26,428 nt of DNA. Source: a virus. How positions within the stretch are numbered: position 1 is the stretch's first letter; each line of letters opens with the position of its first letter. Made by a program: the position numbers and the translations under genes. The notes below the pieces were generated by a model, which saw only the letters and a list, made by a program, of their open reading frames with translations, was not told the origin of the DNA and did not search any database. Where the stretch lies: positions 1 to 26,428 of the IMG/VR virus record IMGVR_UViG_3300035179_000508, one strand, 5' to 3'. Below are positions 1 to 6,145 of the stretch, piece after piece.

Positions 1-54
1 CGCTAATTCGACTTTTTGCATATGATTGACTATTAAGCGATCTTGGTAAAAAAG

Positions 55-127
55 TGGGCCCGAAGGGATTCGAACCCTCGATTTTCGCCTTGTAAAGGCG
101 ACGTCATAACCGCTAGACCACGGGCCC
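55..127 (-). tRNA. tRNA-Val (anticodon TAC), host gene restored at attL
   Basis: Read on the minus strand, 73 bases fold as a complete tRNA. The acceptor stem GGGCCCG (127-121) pairs perfectly with CGGGCCC (62-56), followed by an A discriminator at 55. The anticodon stem TCGCC/GGCGA encloses loop TTTACAA, so the anticodon is TAC (Val, codon GTA). The T arm has GAGGG, loop TTCGAAT and CCCTT. No CCA is encoded, as is common in archaea. A T-run follows the 3' end (complement of 47-54) and may terminate transcription. The 5' half (89-127) is the attachment core shared with the right end; the 3' half belongs to the host side. Confidence 0.93.
89..127. repeat. attL core (39-base direct repeat)
   Basis: Identical to 26302-26340 base for base; the match stops at 88 (c versus t) and 128 (g versus a). 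It covers the tRNA-Val from the 5' end through the anticodon loop. Tyrosine recombinases commonly cross over in the anticodon loop, here near 89-97. The identity block extends toward the 5' end of the tRNA rather than the more usual 3' end. Confidence 0.9.
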
Positions 128-144
128 GAGTAGACTCTGTTCCT

Positions 145-157
145 AGTTTTAAAAACA
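145..157 (-). promoter_or_regulatory. TATA box for tRNA-Val, supplied by the virus
   Basis: The minus strand reads GTTTTTAAAACTA across this stretch, an archaeal TATA-like element centred about 24 bases upstream of the tRNA 5' end at 127. That is the right distance for tRNA transcription. It lies on the viral side of the 39-base core, so the virus replaces the host promoter lost on integration. The equivalent host element sits at 26361-26370. Confidence 0.6.
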
Positions 158-168
158 CTCGCTCTCGG

Positions 169-306
169 ATGGTGCTCCTTTCTAAGAAAACGGCAAAGAC
201 TCTCGGCATCAGGCCGGGGCACTACATGCGCGTCTTTCCGAGGTACGGCGTGGTCGAGTTGTTGAAGGTGGTGGAGAGCTGTAAATGGGTGGAGGACAGA
301 AAATGA
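169..306 (+). CDS. Small AbrB-like protein, possibly the remainder of an attP-spanning gene
   Basis: A 45-residue reading frame starts at ATG 169 and ends in an ATGA overlap with the next gene. The stretch KKTAKTLGIRPGHYMRVF resembles the second half of an AbrB/SpoVT-type swapped-hairpin DNA-binding domain, but the usual N-terminal half is absent. There is no clear Shine-Dalgarno sequence before 169. In the circular viral genome the frame stays open backward through the att core to ATG 26211, which would give about 102 residues. The gene may therefore be cut by integration. AbrB assignment is a weak motif impression; a chance frame is possible. Confidence 0.45.
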   Translation: MVLLSKKTAKTLGIRPGHYMRVFPRYGVVELLKVVESCKWVEDRK

Positions 307-557
307 GCGTACCCACCTCCGTGTTGCAGTTCGACGCCCTCCCGCCGTGCGAGTTCGAGTATGCCGGGAATCGCTACCCGAGCGGCCGCCGATCGTGCAA
401 GTTGTGCCCCATCCCGTGCGGCGTGGAGAACCCCGCGACATGTTCAGAGTTGCGGAAAATGGAGGACGGCCTGAGAGTCAAGGCCGCTCACGAACTCGCC
501 GCTAAATCATCTCGATCCTCCAAGGGGAGAAAAAAACGGGGCCGGGTGGAACTTTGA
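303..557 (+). CDS. Small Cys-rich protein, putative zinc binder
   Basis: 84 residues from ATG 303. A strong GGAGG at 291-295 and the ATGA overlap with the preceding stop favour this start over ATG 285. Cysteines lie in CKLCPIPC plus one Cys on each side (one near residue 16, one in PATC), a pattern fit for one metal site. The C-terminus is basic (KSSRSSKGRKKRGR), which would suit nucleic-acid binding. It is the first of many small Cys-containing genes in the early operon. Family not recognised. Confidence 0.7.
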   Translation: MSVPTSVLQFDALPPCEFEYAGNRYPSGRRSCKLCPIPCGVENPATCSELRKMEDGLRVKAAHELAAKSSRSSKGRKKRGRVEL

Positions 558-689
558 TTGGACAGCGAAGCTTACCTGCAAGTCTGCCAGCATCCGGTCT
601 TGGCGCATCCGCCCGGCCCCGCCGACGAAGGGTCAAGGGGCAAAAGTGGGAAGACGCGTATATCTGGTTCCCTGGGAGGCGGTGAGTGA
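558..689 (+). CDS. Hypothetical short ORF, perhaps a frameshifted HTH/excisionase-like gene
   Basis: A 43-codon frame runs from TTG 558 to TGA 687-689 and fills the gap between two genes. Its start (LDSEAYLQVCQHP) recalls the first helix of MerR/excisionase-type helix-turn-helix proteins. The matching second part, AKVGRRVYLVPWEAV, a typical 'GrrvriP.ea' beta-wing pattern, lies one base out of phase (frame containing TGG 601) and stays open to about 722. The stretch could be a small DNA-binding gene broken by a frameshift, or an unrelated short gene. Low certainty. Confidence 0.25.
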   Translation: MDSEAYLQVCQHPVLAHPPGPADEGSRGKSGKTRISGSLGGGE

Positions 690-994
690 TGGAGCATTGT
701 CACGATCCACCGCAACCAGATAATGGGGATTCACCGCAGACACCAAACGGAGATTTTCCACAGGACGGTTTCAAGAGGTGCCCGGACTGCACGCTCCCCG
801 TCCTGGCGAACGAGGAGTTCTGCGTGTTCTGCAATCATAGGCTCAAGGTCACGGGTGGGGCGCCAGTGGGATATGCAGTGCTATCATGTCCTGCCTCCAA
901 CGCCCCACCCGCGACTAAAACAAAAAAGGAGGGCAAGAATATGCCGTACCTTGAGCGATTGGTGAAGAAGGCGAGAAAAGATGTTGGCATTTGA
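689..994 (+). CDS. Zinc-ribbon protein with an internal start site
   Basis: 101 residues from ATG 689, preceded by GGGAGG at 674-679; GTG 686 is the alternative start. The N-terminal 25 residues are Pro/Asp-rich and look disordered. A zinc ribbon follows: CPDC, about 14 residues later CVFC, then NHRL. The last 17 residues (from MPYLERLV) begin at ATG 942, which has its own perfect GGAGGG at 927-932, so a short peptide could also be made separately. The 3' end overlaps the next gene by 14 bases. Probable early regulatory or accessory nucleic-acid-binding protein; family not recognised. Confidence 0.65.
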   Translation: MEHCHDPPQPDNGDSPQTPNGDFPQDGFKRCPDCTLPVLANEEFCVFCNHRLKVTGGAPVGYAVLSCPASNAPPATKTKKEGKNMPYLERLVKKARKDVGI

Positions 995-1664
995 GGAAAT
1001 CATAAATAAGATTATGATGGGATCAGGACTCTGCCACGACGAGATCATGACCAAAATCTACGAAGTGCAGCGGGAATTTTATGGTTTTGTGACGGACGCT
1101 GGCGCTGCCTCGCTACTCGCATATCGGATGAACATTTCGTTGGATGACACGCAGGACTTGGGGAAAATCGGCGATGAGGCCAGCCCAAGCGGGCAAGAAA
1201 CAGGATTGCGTTCGACCGCTCACCCCGATTCATGCTCGACCGTCTTTCCAGATTCGCGCTCGACCGATTTTGAAAAAAACAAAACAGGAGGGAGTGGTAT
1301 GGGGTTGAAGTACAAAGTAGAGGCGCCCAAGCAAGTCGCCGACGGACTGCACGAGGGGACGATAGTGCGGCTCGAGGAGAGTCCGCGCGAGAAACGTGGA
1401 CGGAAGTTCGTCTACCTCGATGTGTATGTCCTCGAGAAGAAAGAGGGCGTGGAGCTACGAGCGGGATACCCGGCGAACATAACTCCCGTATCGGCGCTCG
1501 GGAAACTGTGCCAGCGGTTCGGGTCGGGCCTGGACATCGGGAAGGAGATCGAGGTGGAAGCGATCCTCCTCAACAAGCCGTGCACCTTCGTGACGGTGAA
1601 CGAGGAGACCAAGTCCGGGACATTCGCGCGGGTGCAGCGGGACAGCCTGAAGCCGATGCCCTGA
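981..1664 (+). CDS. RPA-like N-terminal domain joined to an OB-fold-like ssDNA-binding domain
   Basis: 227 residues. Residues 1-52 (FEEIINKIM, then HDEIMTKIYE, then DAGAASLLAYRM) match the helical N-terminus typical of archaeal replication protein A. Residues about 55-105 are a Ser/Asp-rich linker. From residue 107 (MGLKYKVEAPKQV) a compact beta-rich domain follows, with the look of an OB-fold or phage single-strand-binding protein. ATG 1299 inside the frame has a GGAGGGA nine bases upstream, so the C-terminal domain may also be translated alone. Likely role: protecting single-stranded DNA during viral replication beside the SF3 helicase and exonuclease. The OB-fold call is inference from position and pattern. 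Confidence 0.72.
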   Translation: MLAFEEIINKIMMGSGLCHDEIMTKIYEVQREFYGFVTDAGAASLLAYRMNISLDDTQDLGKIGDEASPSGQETGLRSTAHPDSCSTVFPDSRSTDFEKNKTGGSGMGLKYKVEAPKQVADGLHEGTIVRLEESPREKRGRKFVYLDVYVLEKKEGVELRAGYPANITPVSALGKLCQRFGSGLDIGKEIEVEAILLNKPCTFVTVNEETKSGTFARVQRDSLKPMP

Positions 1665-1674
1665 GGTGGAAACC

Positions 1675-1878
1675 ATGTCGGCCATGAACGGGGCGGCAAA
1701 CGCCCAATGTCGCCCCCTGATTTTTTCAAAGTCACGCTTATCCAATAACTTCCGCAAATGCAGACACTGCGGCACGCCGAGTTTCGAGGGGATGAGGTGC
1801 TACAGTTGCGGACGCTTCTTCGACAAGGGGCAGCGCGACATCGAGATGGCGGTTGCAAAAGTGGAGGACGTGGGGTAG
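1675..1878 (+). CDS. Zinc-ribbon mini-protein
   Basis: 67 residues from ATG 1675, with GAGGTGG just upstream; GTG 1666 is also in frame. It carries a CRHC...CYSC ribbon (two CxxC knuckles 12 residues apart) followed by GRFFDKGQ. The TAG stop is immediately followed, in the same frame, by the ATG of the next zinc-finger gene (1879), so amber readthrough would fuse the two. Function unknown; likely DNA or protein binding in the early phase. Confidence 0.65.
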   Translation: MSAMNGAANAQCRPLIFSKSRLSNNFRKCRHCGTPSFEGMRCYSCGRFFDKGQRDIEMAVAKVEDVG

Positions 1879-2034
1879 ATGGGTAACCTTTGGAATCCTA
1901 AATCGTGCCGCTGTAAAATTTGCGGTAAAACGTTTCCACAAATAAACAAAGGGTGCGCTCACCTCCTGGTCAGACACGGAAAAACATGGAACATGGCGCG
2001 GAAACTTTTGGAAGTGGAGAAGGGGGCCATCTGA
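1879..2034 (+). CDS. Mini zinc finger (Ros/MucR-like), family member 1
   Basis: 51 residues starting directly after the TAG of the upstream gene. It has CKICGKTF, then about 12 residues later H-x4-H (HLLVRH), followed by GKTWNMARKLL. This CxxC...HxxxxH plus G-K-[ST]-W-x-x-A helix recurs in the proteins at 5305, 5458 and 5742. The layout resembles prokaryotic Ros/MucR zinc fingers, in which a 'HG..W/Y' helix follows the last histidine. Possible transcriptional regulator. Its 3' end overlaps the next frame. Confidence 0.68.
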   Translation: MGNLWNPKSCRCKICGKTFPQINKGCAHLLVRHGKTWNMARKLLEVEKGAI

Positions 2035-2222
2035 TACCGTTCACAATTATCTGCTACGCCGACGGTCGCACCGAGCCGCACCGCCCCGATTACGCGAAGC
2101 TCGACTGCCCGCTCAGATCCTACGTCCGGGACGGAGCATTGCATCAGGAGAAGTGCACCGGGCCGACATGCGCCGCGTGGCAGGACGAAAAAGGGTGCGG
2201 GATGAAGAAGGGGAGAGCATGA
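1986..2222 (+). CDS. Small Cys-rich protein
   Basis: 78 residues from ATG 1986, the nearest canonical start. A better-placed Shine-Dalgarno (GTGGAGAAGGGGG, 2014-2026) instead suggests initiation at CTG 2031, which overlaps the upstream stop by four bases and gives about 63 residues beginning before PFTIICYADGR. Cysteines occur in ICYAD, DCPL, KCTGPTC and KGC, enough for a zinc site. It ends in an ATGA overlap with the homing endonuclease. Family not recognised. Confidence 0.55.
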   Translation: MEHGAETFGSGEGGHLIPFTIICYADGRTEPHRPDYAKLDCPLRSYVRDGALHQEKCTGPTCAAWQDEKGCGMKKGRA

Positions 2223-2908
2223 TTAACCATTGTCTCGGCAGACCGAATTCTGGTCAATTCCCGAAGGGACACATTCCATGGAACTATACCAAAAGAAATA
2301 TTCCTCTGCCGTGGGAAAACGAGAACGCTGCTTATATTTTTGGTTGTTTGTTGGGTGATGCGTCCCTAATGTATAATTCCAAAGAAAAAGGCAGTACCCC
2401 GAAAGGAATTCAGATGACAACTGTTGATGAAGAATTTGTGGAAACATTTTCTAGTGCTGTTAAATCCGCTTTTGATTTGGAGACGCACAAATATTTAGAA
2501 CGGCGTCTCATTTGCGGGCGATACCATGACTATTTCAAATTAATGGTTATCTCAGCAGATCTAAGTAGAATCTGCTATCAGTTTAGAATAGATGCAAATT
2601 CTTGGTACATTCCCAAATCATTCTTCAACACATCTAGGGCGATCAGACTCGCGCTCGTTCAAGGGTATTTTGATTCTGATGGATACGCTAGATTGGAAGG
2701 GAAACGAAAAACAATAACAGCGCAATCCGTGAACGAGGCAGGACTCAAAGATATATCAAACTTGGTTAAAAGTCTCGGGTATGCGTCGAGCATCACTGGA
2801 CCATATCCCCCACACGGTTTCGGAAAAAAAGAAGTGTACTGCCTAAGACTCCCAAACGGTTCCTCGGAATTATTTAGGATTCCTAGAAAAAGGAAGGCGT
2901 TAACCTAA
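2219..2908 (+). CDS. Free-standing LAGLIDADG homing endonuclease
   Basis: 229 residues from ATG 2219, with AGGGGAG upstream; the longer frame from ATG 2153 overlaps the previous gene and is less likely. Two LAGLIDADG helices are visible: AAYIFGCLLGDAS near residue 38 and LVQGYFDSDGYARL near residue 161, each with the acidic metal-binding residue (GD and SD). No intein splicing motifs (N-terminal Cys/Ser block, C-terminal HN) are seen, so it is free-standing. The gene is clearly more AT-rich than both neighbours, a sign of transfer. It lies neatly between two overlapping genes. It would cut an allele lacking the insertion and spread by repair. Confidence 0.85.
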   Translation: MINHCLGRPNSGQFPKGHIPWNYTKRNIPLPWENENAAYIFGCLLGDASLMYNSKEKGSTPKGIQMTTVDEEFVETFSSAVKSAFDLETHKYLERRLICGRYHDYFKLMVISADLSRICYQFRIDANSWYIPKSFFNTSRAIRLALVQGYFDSDGYARLEGKRKTITAQSVNEAGLKDISNLVKSLGYASSITGPYPPHGFGKKEVYCLRLPNGSSELFRIPRKRKALT

Positions 2909-3498
2909 TGGCGGATCTTTATTTAGATTGCGAAACAACGGGCCTCTACGCGATCGTCCACCGCATCATCTGCATCGGGGCGATGCGCGAGGGGAAAATC
3001 GAATACTTCATCGACAGGGACGAGAAGAAGATGCTCGAAAATTTTTTGGCGTTCCTGAGCGTCGACGACGGCCTGGTCGGGTTCAACATCGGGTTCGACT
3101 ACGGGTTCCTGGTCCTGCGGTGCCTGAAGCACAAGCTCAACCCGTCCCGGCTGATCGCGCGGCCGCGGATCGACCTGATGGACATCGTCGTCAGGTTGCT
3201 CAACGGGAGCAAGGTGTCGCTCCAGACGCTCGCCGACTTTTTCAGGATCACATACAACCCCGTGTCCGGCAAGTTCGCCCCTGAGATGTGGGAGGCCGGC
3301 GACTTGGACGCCATCCGGCATCATTGCCTGTCCGACATCATGCTGACGTCCGAGCTCCACGAGCGGCTCGACTCCCTGCTGAAGGTGCCGGCCACTCCGG
3401 CGCAACTGGAGTACCTGCGGAATCTCGGCATCGGGGTGAAGGAGGGGCTGACCAAAAGCGAGGCATCGAAAATCATTGACGGGGCGAGGAGACGGTGA
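2908..3498 (+). CDS. DnaQ-like 3'-5' exonuclease (DEDDh)
   Basis: 196 residues; start ATG 2908 overlaps the previous TAA by one base. RNase H-fold exonuclease motifs are in order: Exo I DCETTG (D7, E9), Exo II NIGFDYGFL (D64), and Exo III H138-x4-D143 (HHCLSD). The usual DEDDh acidic residues are all present, so activity is expected. A C-terminal segment, TPAQLEYLRNLGI then LTKSEASKII, is a small helical module often appended to phage replication and repair proteins. Likely role: trimming or proofreading DNA ends in viral replication or recombination, with the RPA-like protein and SF3 helicase of the same operon. Confidence 0.85.
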   Translation: MADLYLDCETTGLYAIVHRIICIGAMREGKIEYFIDRDEKKMLENFLAFLSVDDGLVGFNIGFDYGFLVLRCLKHKLNPSRLIARPRIDLMDIVVRLLNGSKVSLQTLADFFRITYNPVSGKFAPEMWEAGDLDAIRHHCLSDIMLTSELHERLDSLLKVPATPAQLEYLRNLGIGVKEGLTKSEASKIIDGARRR

Positions 3499-3500
3499 CG

Positions 3501-3590
3501 ATGGAACTTTATGAGTATGTTATCATTTCGCTTCTCACGTTGCTTAGCGTAGTGGTAGGAGCAATAATCGCTGGGTGGGGGAGACGGTGA
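3501..3590 (+). CDS. 29-residue single-span membrane protein
   Basis: ATG 3501 follows GGAGACGGTGACG and starts two bases after the exonuclease stop. The peptide begins MELYEYV, continues with about 19 hydrophobic residues (IISLLTLLSVVVGAIIAG) and ends WGRR, the positively charged end fitting an N-out/C-in single helix. The next gene starts three bases after its stop, with a near-copy of the same ribosome-binding context (GGGAGACGGTGAG), so it is embedded in the operon and probably translated. Function unknown. Confidence 0.6.
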   Translation: MELYEYVIISLLTLLSVVVGAIIAGWGRR

Positions 3591-3592
3591 GT

Positions 3593-3802
3593 ATGAATAA
3601 ACCCGACTATTCGCAAGCAGACCTAGAATTTGTCGGACGTTTTGGGAAAGTTAAATGTCCACATTGCTACAATTACAGAACTACGCTCGATTTTTGCATA
3701 CGATATTGTCATTTTCTCGGCGCGGCCGTGTGTCCGCGTTCTGCACTTCCAAAAAAAATAATCAAAGAGATGGTTGAAAATGGTCGACCCATCGCTGGTT
3801 GA
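3593..3802 (+). CDS. Small Cys-rich protein
   Basis: 69 residues from ATG 3593, with GGGGGAGACGGTG upstream. It contains CPHC, then FCIRYC and a later VCPRS, giving five Cys and two His for a likely zinc site. Its last 23 bases overlap the start of the helicase gene, so the two are probably translationally coupled. Family not recognised. Confidence 0.65.
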   Translation: MNKPDYSQADLEFVGRFGKVKCPHCYNYRTTLDFCIRYCHFLGAAVCPRSALPKKIIKEMVENGRPIAG

Positions 3803-5144
3803 TGACGAAGGCAAGTTCAAGTTCGTGCCGCAGGAGGTCGCCGCGCTGGTGATGTCTAAGAATCGCTTTGCCACGCATAAGCAGAGCCATGTCATCTGGG
3901 CCTATGGGAATGGATCATACGCATCAGATGGGGAAGAACTCATCCGTGCCGAGGTCAGGGGAATCCTCGGAGACAAAGCAAAAGAGGGCTGGGTAAATGA
4001 AGTCGTTTCGCATATCCGAGAGACGACCTACACCAAGCCAGAGAAGTTTGAAGCGCCCAAATATTTAATCAACGTAGAGAACGGTATCTTGGACATCGAG
4101 AGCGGAAAGTTGCTAGAACATACGCCAGATATCATCTTCACGAACGAACTCCCCGTAAAATATGACTCCAACGCGACTTACCCAGCGATCACACGGTTCC
4201 TAACCGAAATCCTTGAGGAAAGCGATATCCCACTCATGCAGGAGATTACCGGGTACTGTTTGTTGCGGGATTACCTATTCGCGAAGGCTATCATGTTTCT
4301 AGGGGTTGGTGCGAACGCCAAGTCCACTATGTTGCGACTCATCGCTGCCCTTCTAGGAGAGGAAAATGTCGCCACGCCGTCCCTCCACGATTTGGTCTCT
4401 AACAGATTCACAAAAGCTGAACTCTATGGAAAATTGGCGAACATCCATGCAGACATTTCAGCCATCCCGCTGAAATATACGGGCGTCTTCAAGATGCTCA
4501 CGGGGCAGGATCTCATCTGGGCCGAGCAGAAACATAAGAATCCCTTTACGTTCAGAAACTATGCCAAGTTGCTTTACTCGGCAAATGAGTTGCCCCGAAT
4601 CGAGGACACAACCGAGGCGTTCTGGCGACGGTGGATTCTTATTAAATTCTCACGGGTCTTTGCAGAGAACGATCCCAAGACGGATCCGCGCATCATCGAG
4701 AAATTGACCACCTCGCAGGAGTTGTCGGGATTCCTAAACTGGGCGCTTGAGGGATTGAAACGACTATTAAAAAACGGGAAGTTCACGACTACTTCGATGA
4801 GCAAGGAGATTGAAAAGGAATGGGTGATGCAGACCGACAGTTTGCGGGCATTTACTACTCAACACACGACTTTTGACTTGAAATATTTTGCCTCGAACGA
4901 GGACTTCTACACCGCCTATTTGATGTTCTGCGAAACTCATGATCTTGTGCCATTTGAGAAGGGAGAAATCGGGCGAAGATTGCCGACACTCACGCGAGCT
5001 AGACAATTCAATCCGCGAATCGGGGGCAAACAGGTCAGGGCGTGGCGAGGAATCCGATTCTCTGCGGACTTCGAAGCATACCACAAGACAGACATCACGG
5101 TTCCATTAGGAGATTTCCTCAAGAAACAGGGGGAACAACAGTGA
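3780..5144 (+). CDS. SF3 helicase, D5/P4-type primase C-terminal family
   Basis: 454 residues from ATG 3780. A D5_N-like region (about 20-150) precedes an SF3 helicase core: Walker A GVGANAKS (175-182), Walker B-like NIHADIS (221-227), sensor LLYSANELP (264-272) and an arginine-finger segment FWRRW (281-285). A winged-helix-like C-terminal region follows (about 350-440). It lacks the N-terminal archaeo-eukaryotic primase domain found in longer members (700-900 residues), so priming must come from elsewhere, perhaps the host. Likely the replicative helicase and initiator of the virus. The preceding Cys-rich gene overlaps its start. Confidence 0.9.
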   Translation: MVDPSLVDDEGKFKFVPQEVAALVMSKNRFATHKQSHVIWAYGNGSYASDGEELIRAEVRGILGDKAKEGWVNEVVSHIRETTYTKPEKFEAPKYLINVENGILDIESGKLLEHTPDIIFTNELPVKYDSNATYPAITRFLTEILEESDIPLMQEITGYCLLRDYLFAKAIMFLGVGANAKSTMLRLIAALLGEENVATPSLHDLVSNRFTKAELYGKLANIHADISAIPLKYTGVFKMLTGQDLIWAEQKHKNPFTFRNYAKLLYSANELPRIEDTTEAFWRRWILIKFSRVFAENDPKTDPRIIEKLTTSQELSGFLNWALEGLKRLLKNGKFTTTSMSKEIEKEWVMQTDSLRAFTTQHTTFDLKYFASNEDFYTAYLMFCETHDLVPFEKGEIGRRLPTLTRARQFNPRIGGKQVRAWRGIRFSADFEAYHKTDITVPLGDFLKKQGEQQ

Positions 5145-5305
5145 TAACAGATATTACAGGAGAATCTCGTATCCCTAATGAAGTTTTTGATTTTAATAAT
5201 AGGGTGGATACCGAGCATAATGGTGTATTATCTGTAATCAGCAGCATCAGGTCGATTTTACCCCTCTTTTGTCCAGTGATTTGCCCCTTGGTGGAGGGTC
5301 GATGA
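5141..5305 (+). CDS. Hypothetical protein
   Basis: 54 residues from GTG 5141, overlapping the helicase stop (GTGA), with AGGGGGAAC upstream. The first two-thirds are hydrophilic (EVFDFNNRVDTEHNG); the end is hydrophobic with two cysteines (LPLFCPVICPL). AT-richer than its neighbours. The stop shares its last base with the ATG of the next gene. No family recognised. Confidence 0.5.
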   Translation: MITDITGESRIPNEVFDFNNRVDTEHNGVLSVISSIRSILPLFCPVICPLVEGR

Positions 5306-5457
5306 TGCCATACCGTTGCACGATCTCCGGCTGTGGCAAGGTCTTCCCGTACCTGATTGGTGGCAAGATCCACGTTTATGGCGATCACGGCAAGTCCTGG
5401 AAGAAAGCGCGCTGCTACCTCGAGCACGTGAGCAAGGACGGCAGGAAGTTGATGTAG
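5305..5457 (+). CDS. Mini zinc finger (Ros/MucR-like), family member 2
   Basis: 50 residues. ATG 5305 is chosen over the adjacent ATG 5302 because the paralogue at 5458 begins with the same MPY; GTGGAGGG lies at 5291-5298. The finger is C-x4-C (CTISGC) then GKIHVYGDH with GKSWKKARCYL following, nearly identical to the next protein. The two-residue spacing between cysteines in member 1 is four here. TAG is followed immediately, in frame, by the ATG of member 3. Probably DNA-binding; a tandem duplication with the next gene. Confidence 0.7.
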   Translation: MPYRCTISGCGKVFPYLIGGKIHVYGDHGKSWKKARCYLEHVSKDGRKLM

Positions 5458-5745
5458 ATGCCCTATCAATGCATGATCTCTAACTGCAATCATGTTGAGT
5501 TGACGTTGCTCTATGGTAAGATCCACGTCTATGAGATTCACGCCAAGTCCTGGAAGAAGGCGCGCTGCTATCTGAGGTACATAACTGTTCAAGAGGCGGC
5601 ACGATTACCTGCCGAGAAATTGCCGACCGCACCGAAGAAGAAGAAAGAGTTGTCCGTCCGTGAACTACTCAAAAAACATGCCGAGGATGAAAAGCGAGAA
5701 AGAAAGGAATGGGCACTTGGAAAGGCCAAAGGCAAATCGAGATGA
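5458..5745 (+). CDS. Mini zinc finger (Ros/MucR-like), family member 3, with basic tail
   Basis: 95 residues, starting directly after the TAG of member 2 and in the same frame. Residues 1-41 copy member 2 (MPYQCMISNCN, GKIHVYEIH, KSWKKARCYL). An added tail of about 50 residues is rich in Lys and Glu (KKKKELSV, EDEKRERKEW) and looks like a charged helix. The DNA of the two finger parts is also visibly similar, so this is a recent tandem duplication. Possible regulator or DNA-binding protein. It ends in an ATGA overlap with member 4. Confidence 0.7.
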   Translation: MPYQCMISNCNHVELTLLYGKIHVYEIHAKSWKKARCYLRYITVQEAARLPAEKLPTAPKKKKELSVRELLKKHAEDEKRERKEWALGKAKGKSR

Positions 5746-6008
5746 GATGGATGGGCTACGAATGCAAGCGTTGTGGGGCATATTACGAAAGCCAGCTGAA
5801 AGGCCGGTGCCATGTCCATCTCGAGCATGGCGTATCGTGGAAAAAAGCGTTGAAAGAGCTAAAATTGGCGGAAAACCCTGCGAAATCATCCTGCCCAAAT
5901 GGCAAAAATGTCAGTAAATCGCGTAAAGCGCATCGAATAGGAAATTTTGTTTATAAAGGCTATTTAAACGAATTGCCAAAAAATCCCCCTTCCGAGGCCC
6001 AAGAATGA
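5742..6008 (+). CDS. Mini zinc finger (Ros/MucR-like), family member 4
   Basis: 88 residues from ATG 5742 (ATGA overlap with the previous stop). The finger is YECKRCGAYY, then CHVHLEHGVSWKKALKEL, that is CxxC...HxxxH-G-x-S-W-K-K-A. A basic, Asn/Ser-rich tail of about 45 residues follows. It belongs with the proteins at 1879, 5305 and 5458. It overlaps the next gene by four bases. Confidence 0.68.
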   Translation: MRWMGYECKRCGAYYESQLKGRCHVHLEHGVSWKKALKELKLAENPAKSSCPNGKNVSKSRKAHRIGNFVYKGYLNELPKNPPSEAQE

Positions 6009-6145
6009 CGAAAAAACCTCAACTCTGCGACATGTGCGGCGAACCGATGAAGCGGGTGACGATGCCGGGGAGGAAAAGTGTGTATGTGTGTGTATGTGGC
6101 GAGCGGGTCAAGGTGCGCGAGGGGATGATCACCGCGGCGAAGTAG
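6005..6145 (+). CDS. Zinc-ribbon mini-protein with open frame after its TAG
   Basis: 46 residues from ATG 6005 (ATGA overlap). It carries CDMCGEPM and YVCVCGERV, a split CxxC/CxC ribbon. The frame ends at TAG 6143-6145 but stays open for another 26 codons to TGA 6224-6226, right at the ribosome-binding site of the next gene. The extra stretch (SDVTFEYPSVYSDKL onward) looks protein-like, so either readthrough or a former longer gene is possible. Family not recognised. Confidence 0.6.
   Translation: MTKKPQLCDMCGEPMKRVTMPGRKSVYVCVCGERVKVREGMITAAK

Noticed and set aside
43-168. Upstream part of the frame 43-306, reading through the tRNA
   Set aside because: It is antisense to the tRNA-Val gene. 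This is the common artefact of tRNA antisense reading; only the part from 169 is kept, with doubt.
2219-2908. Intein in the exonuclease or Cys-rich gene
   Set aside because: The LAGLIDADG frame has its own start and stop, and no splice-junction residues are seen; it is a free-standing gene.
2923-3405. Long minus-strand frame opposite the exonuclease
   Set aside because: Composition is Arg/Pro/Val/Asp-biased, as typical of antisense of GC-rich genes; the plus strand has a complete DEDDh exonuclease.
5119-5592. Minus-strand frame of 157 residues opposite the tandem zinc fingers
   Set aside because: The internal similarity it shows is the mirror of the duplicated plus-strand genes; no start signal or domain.
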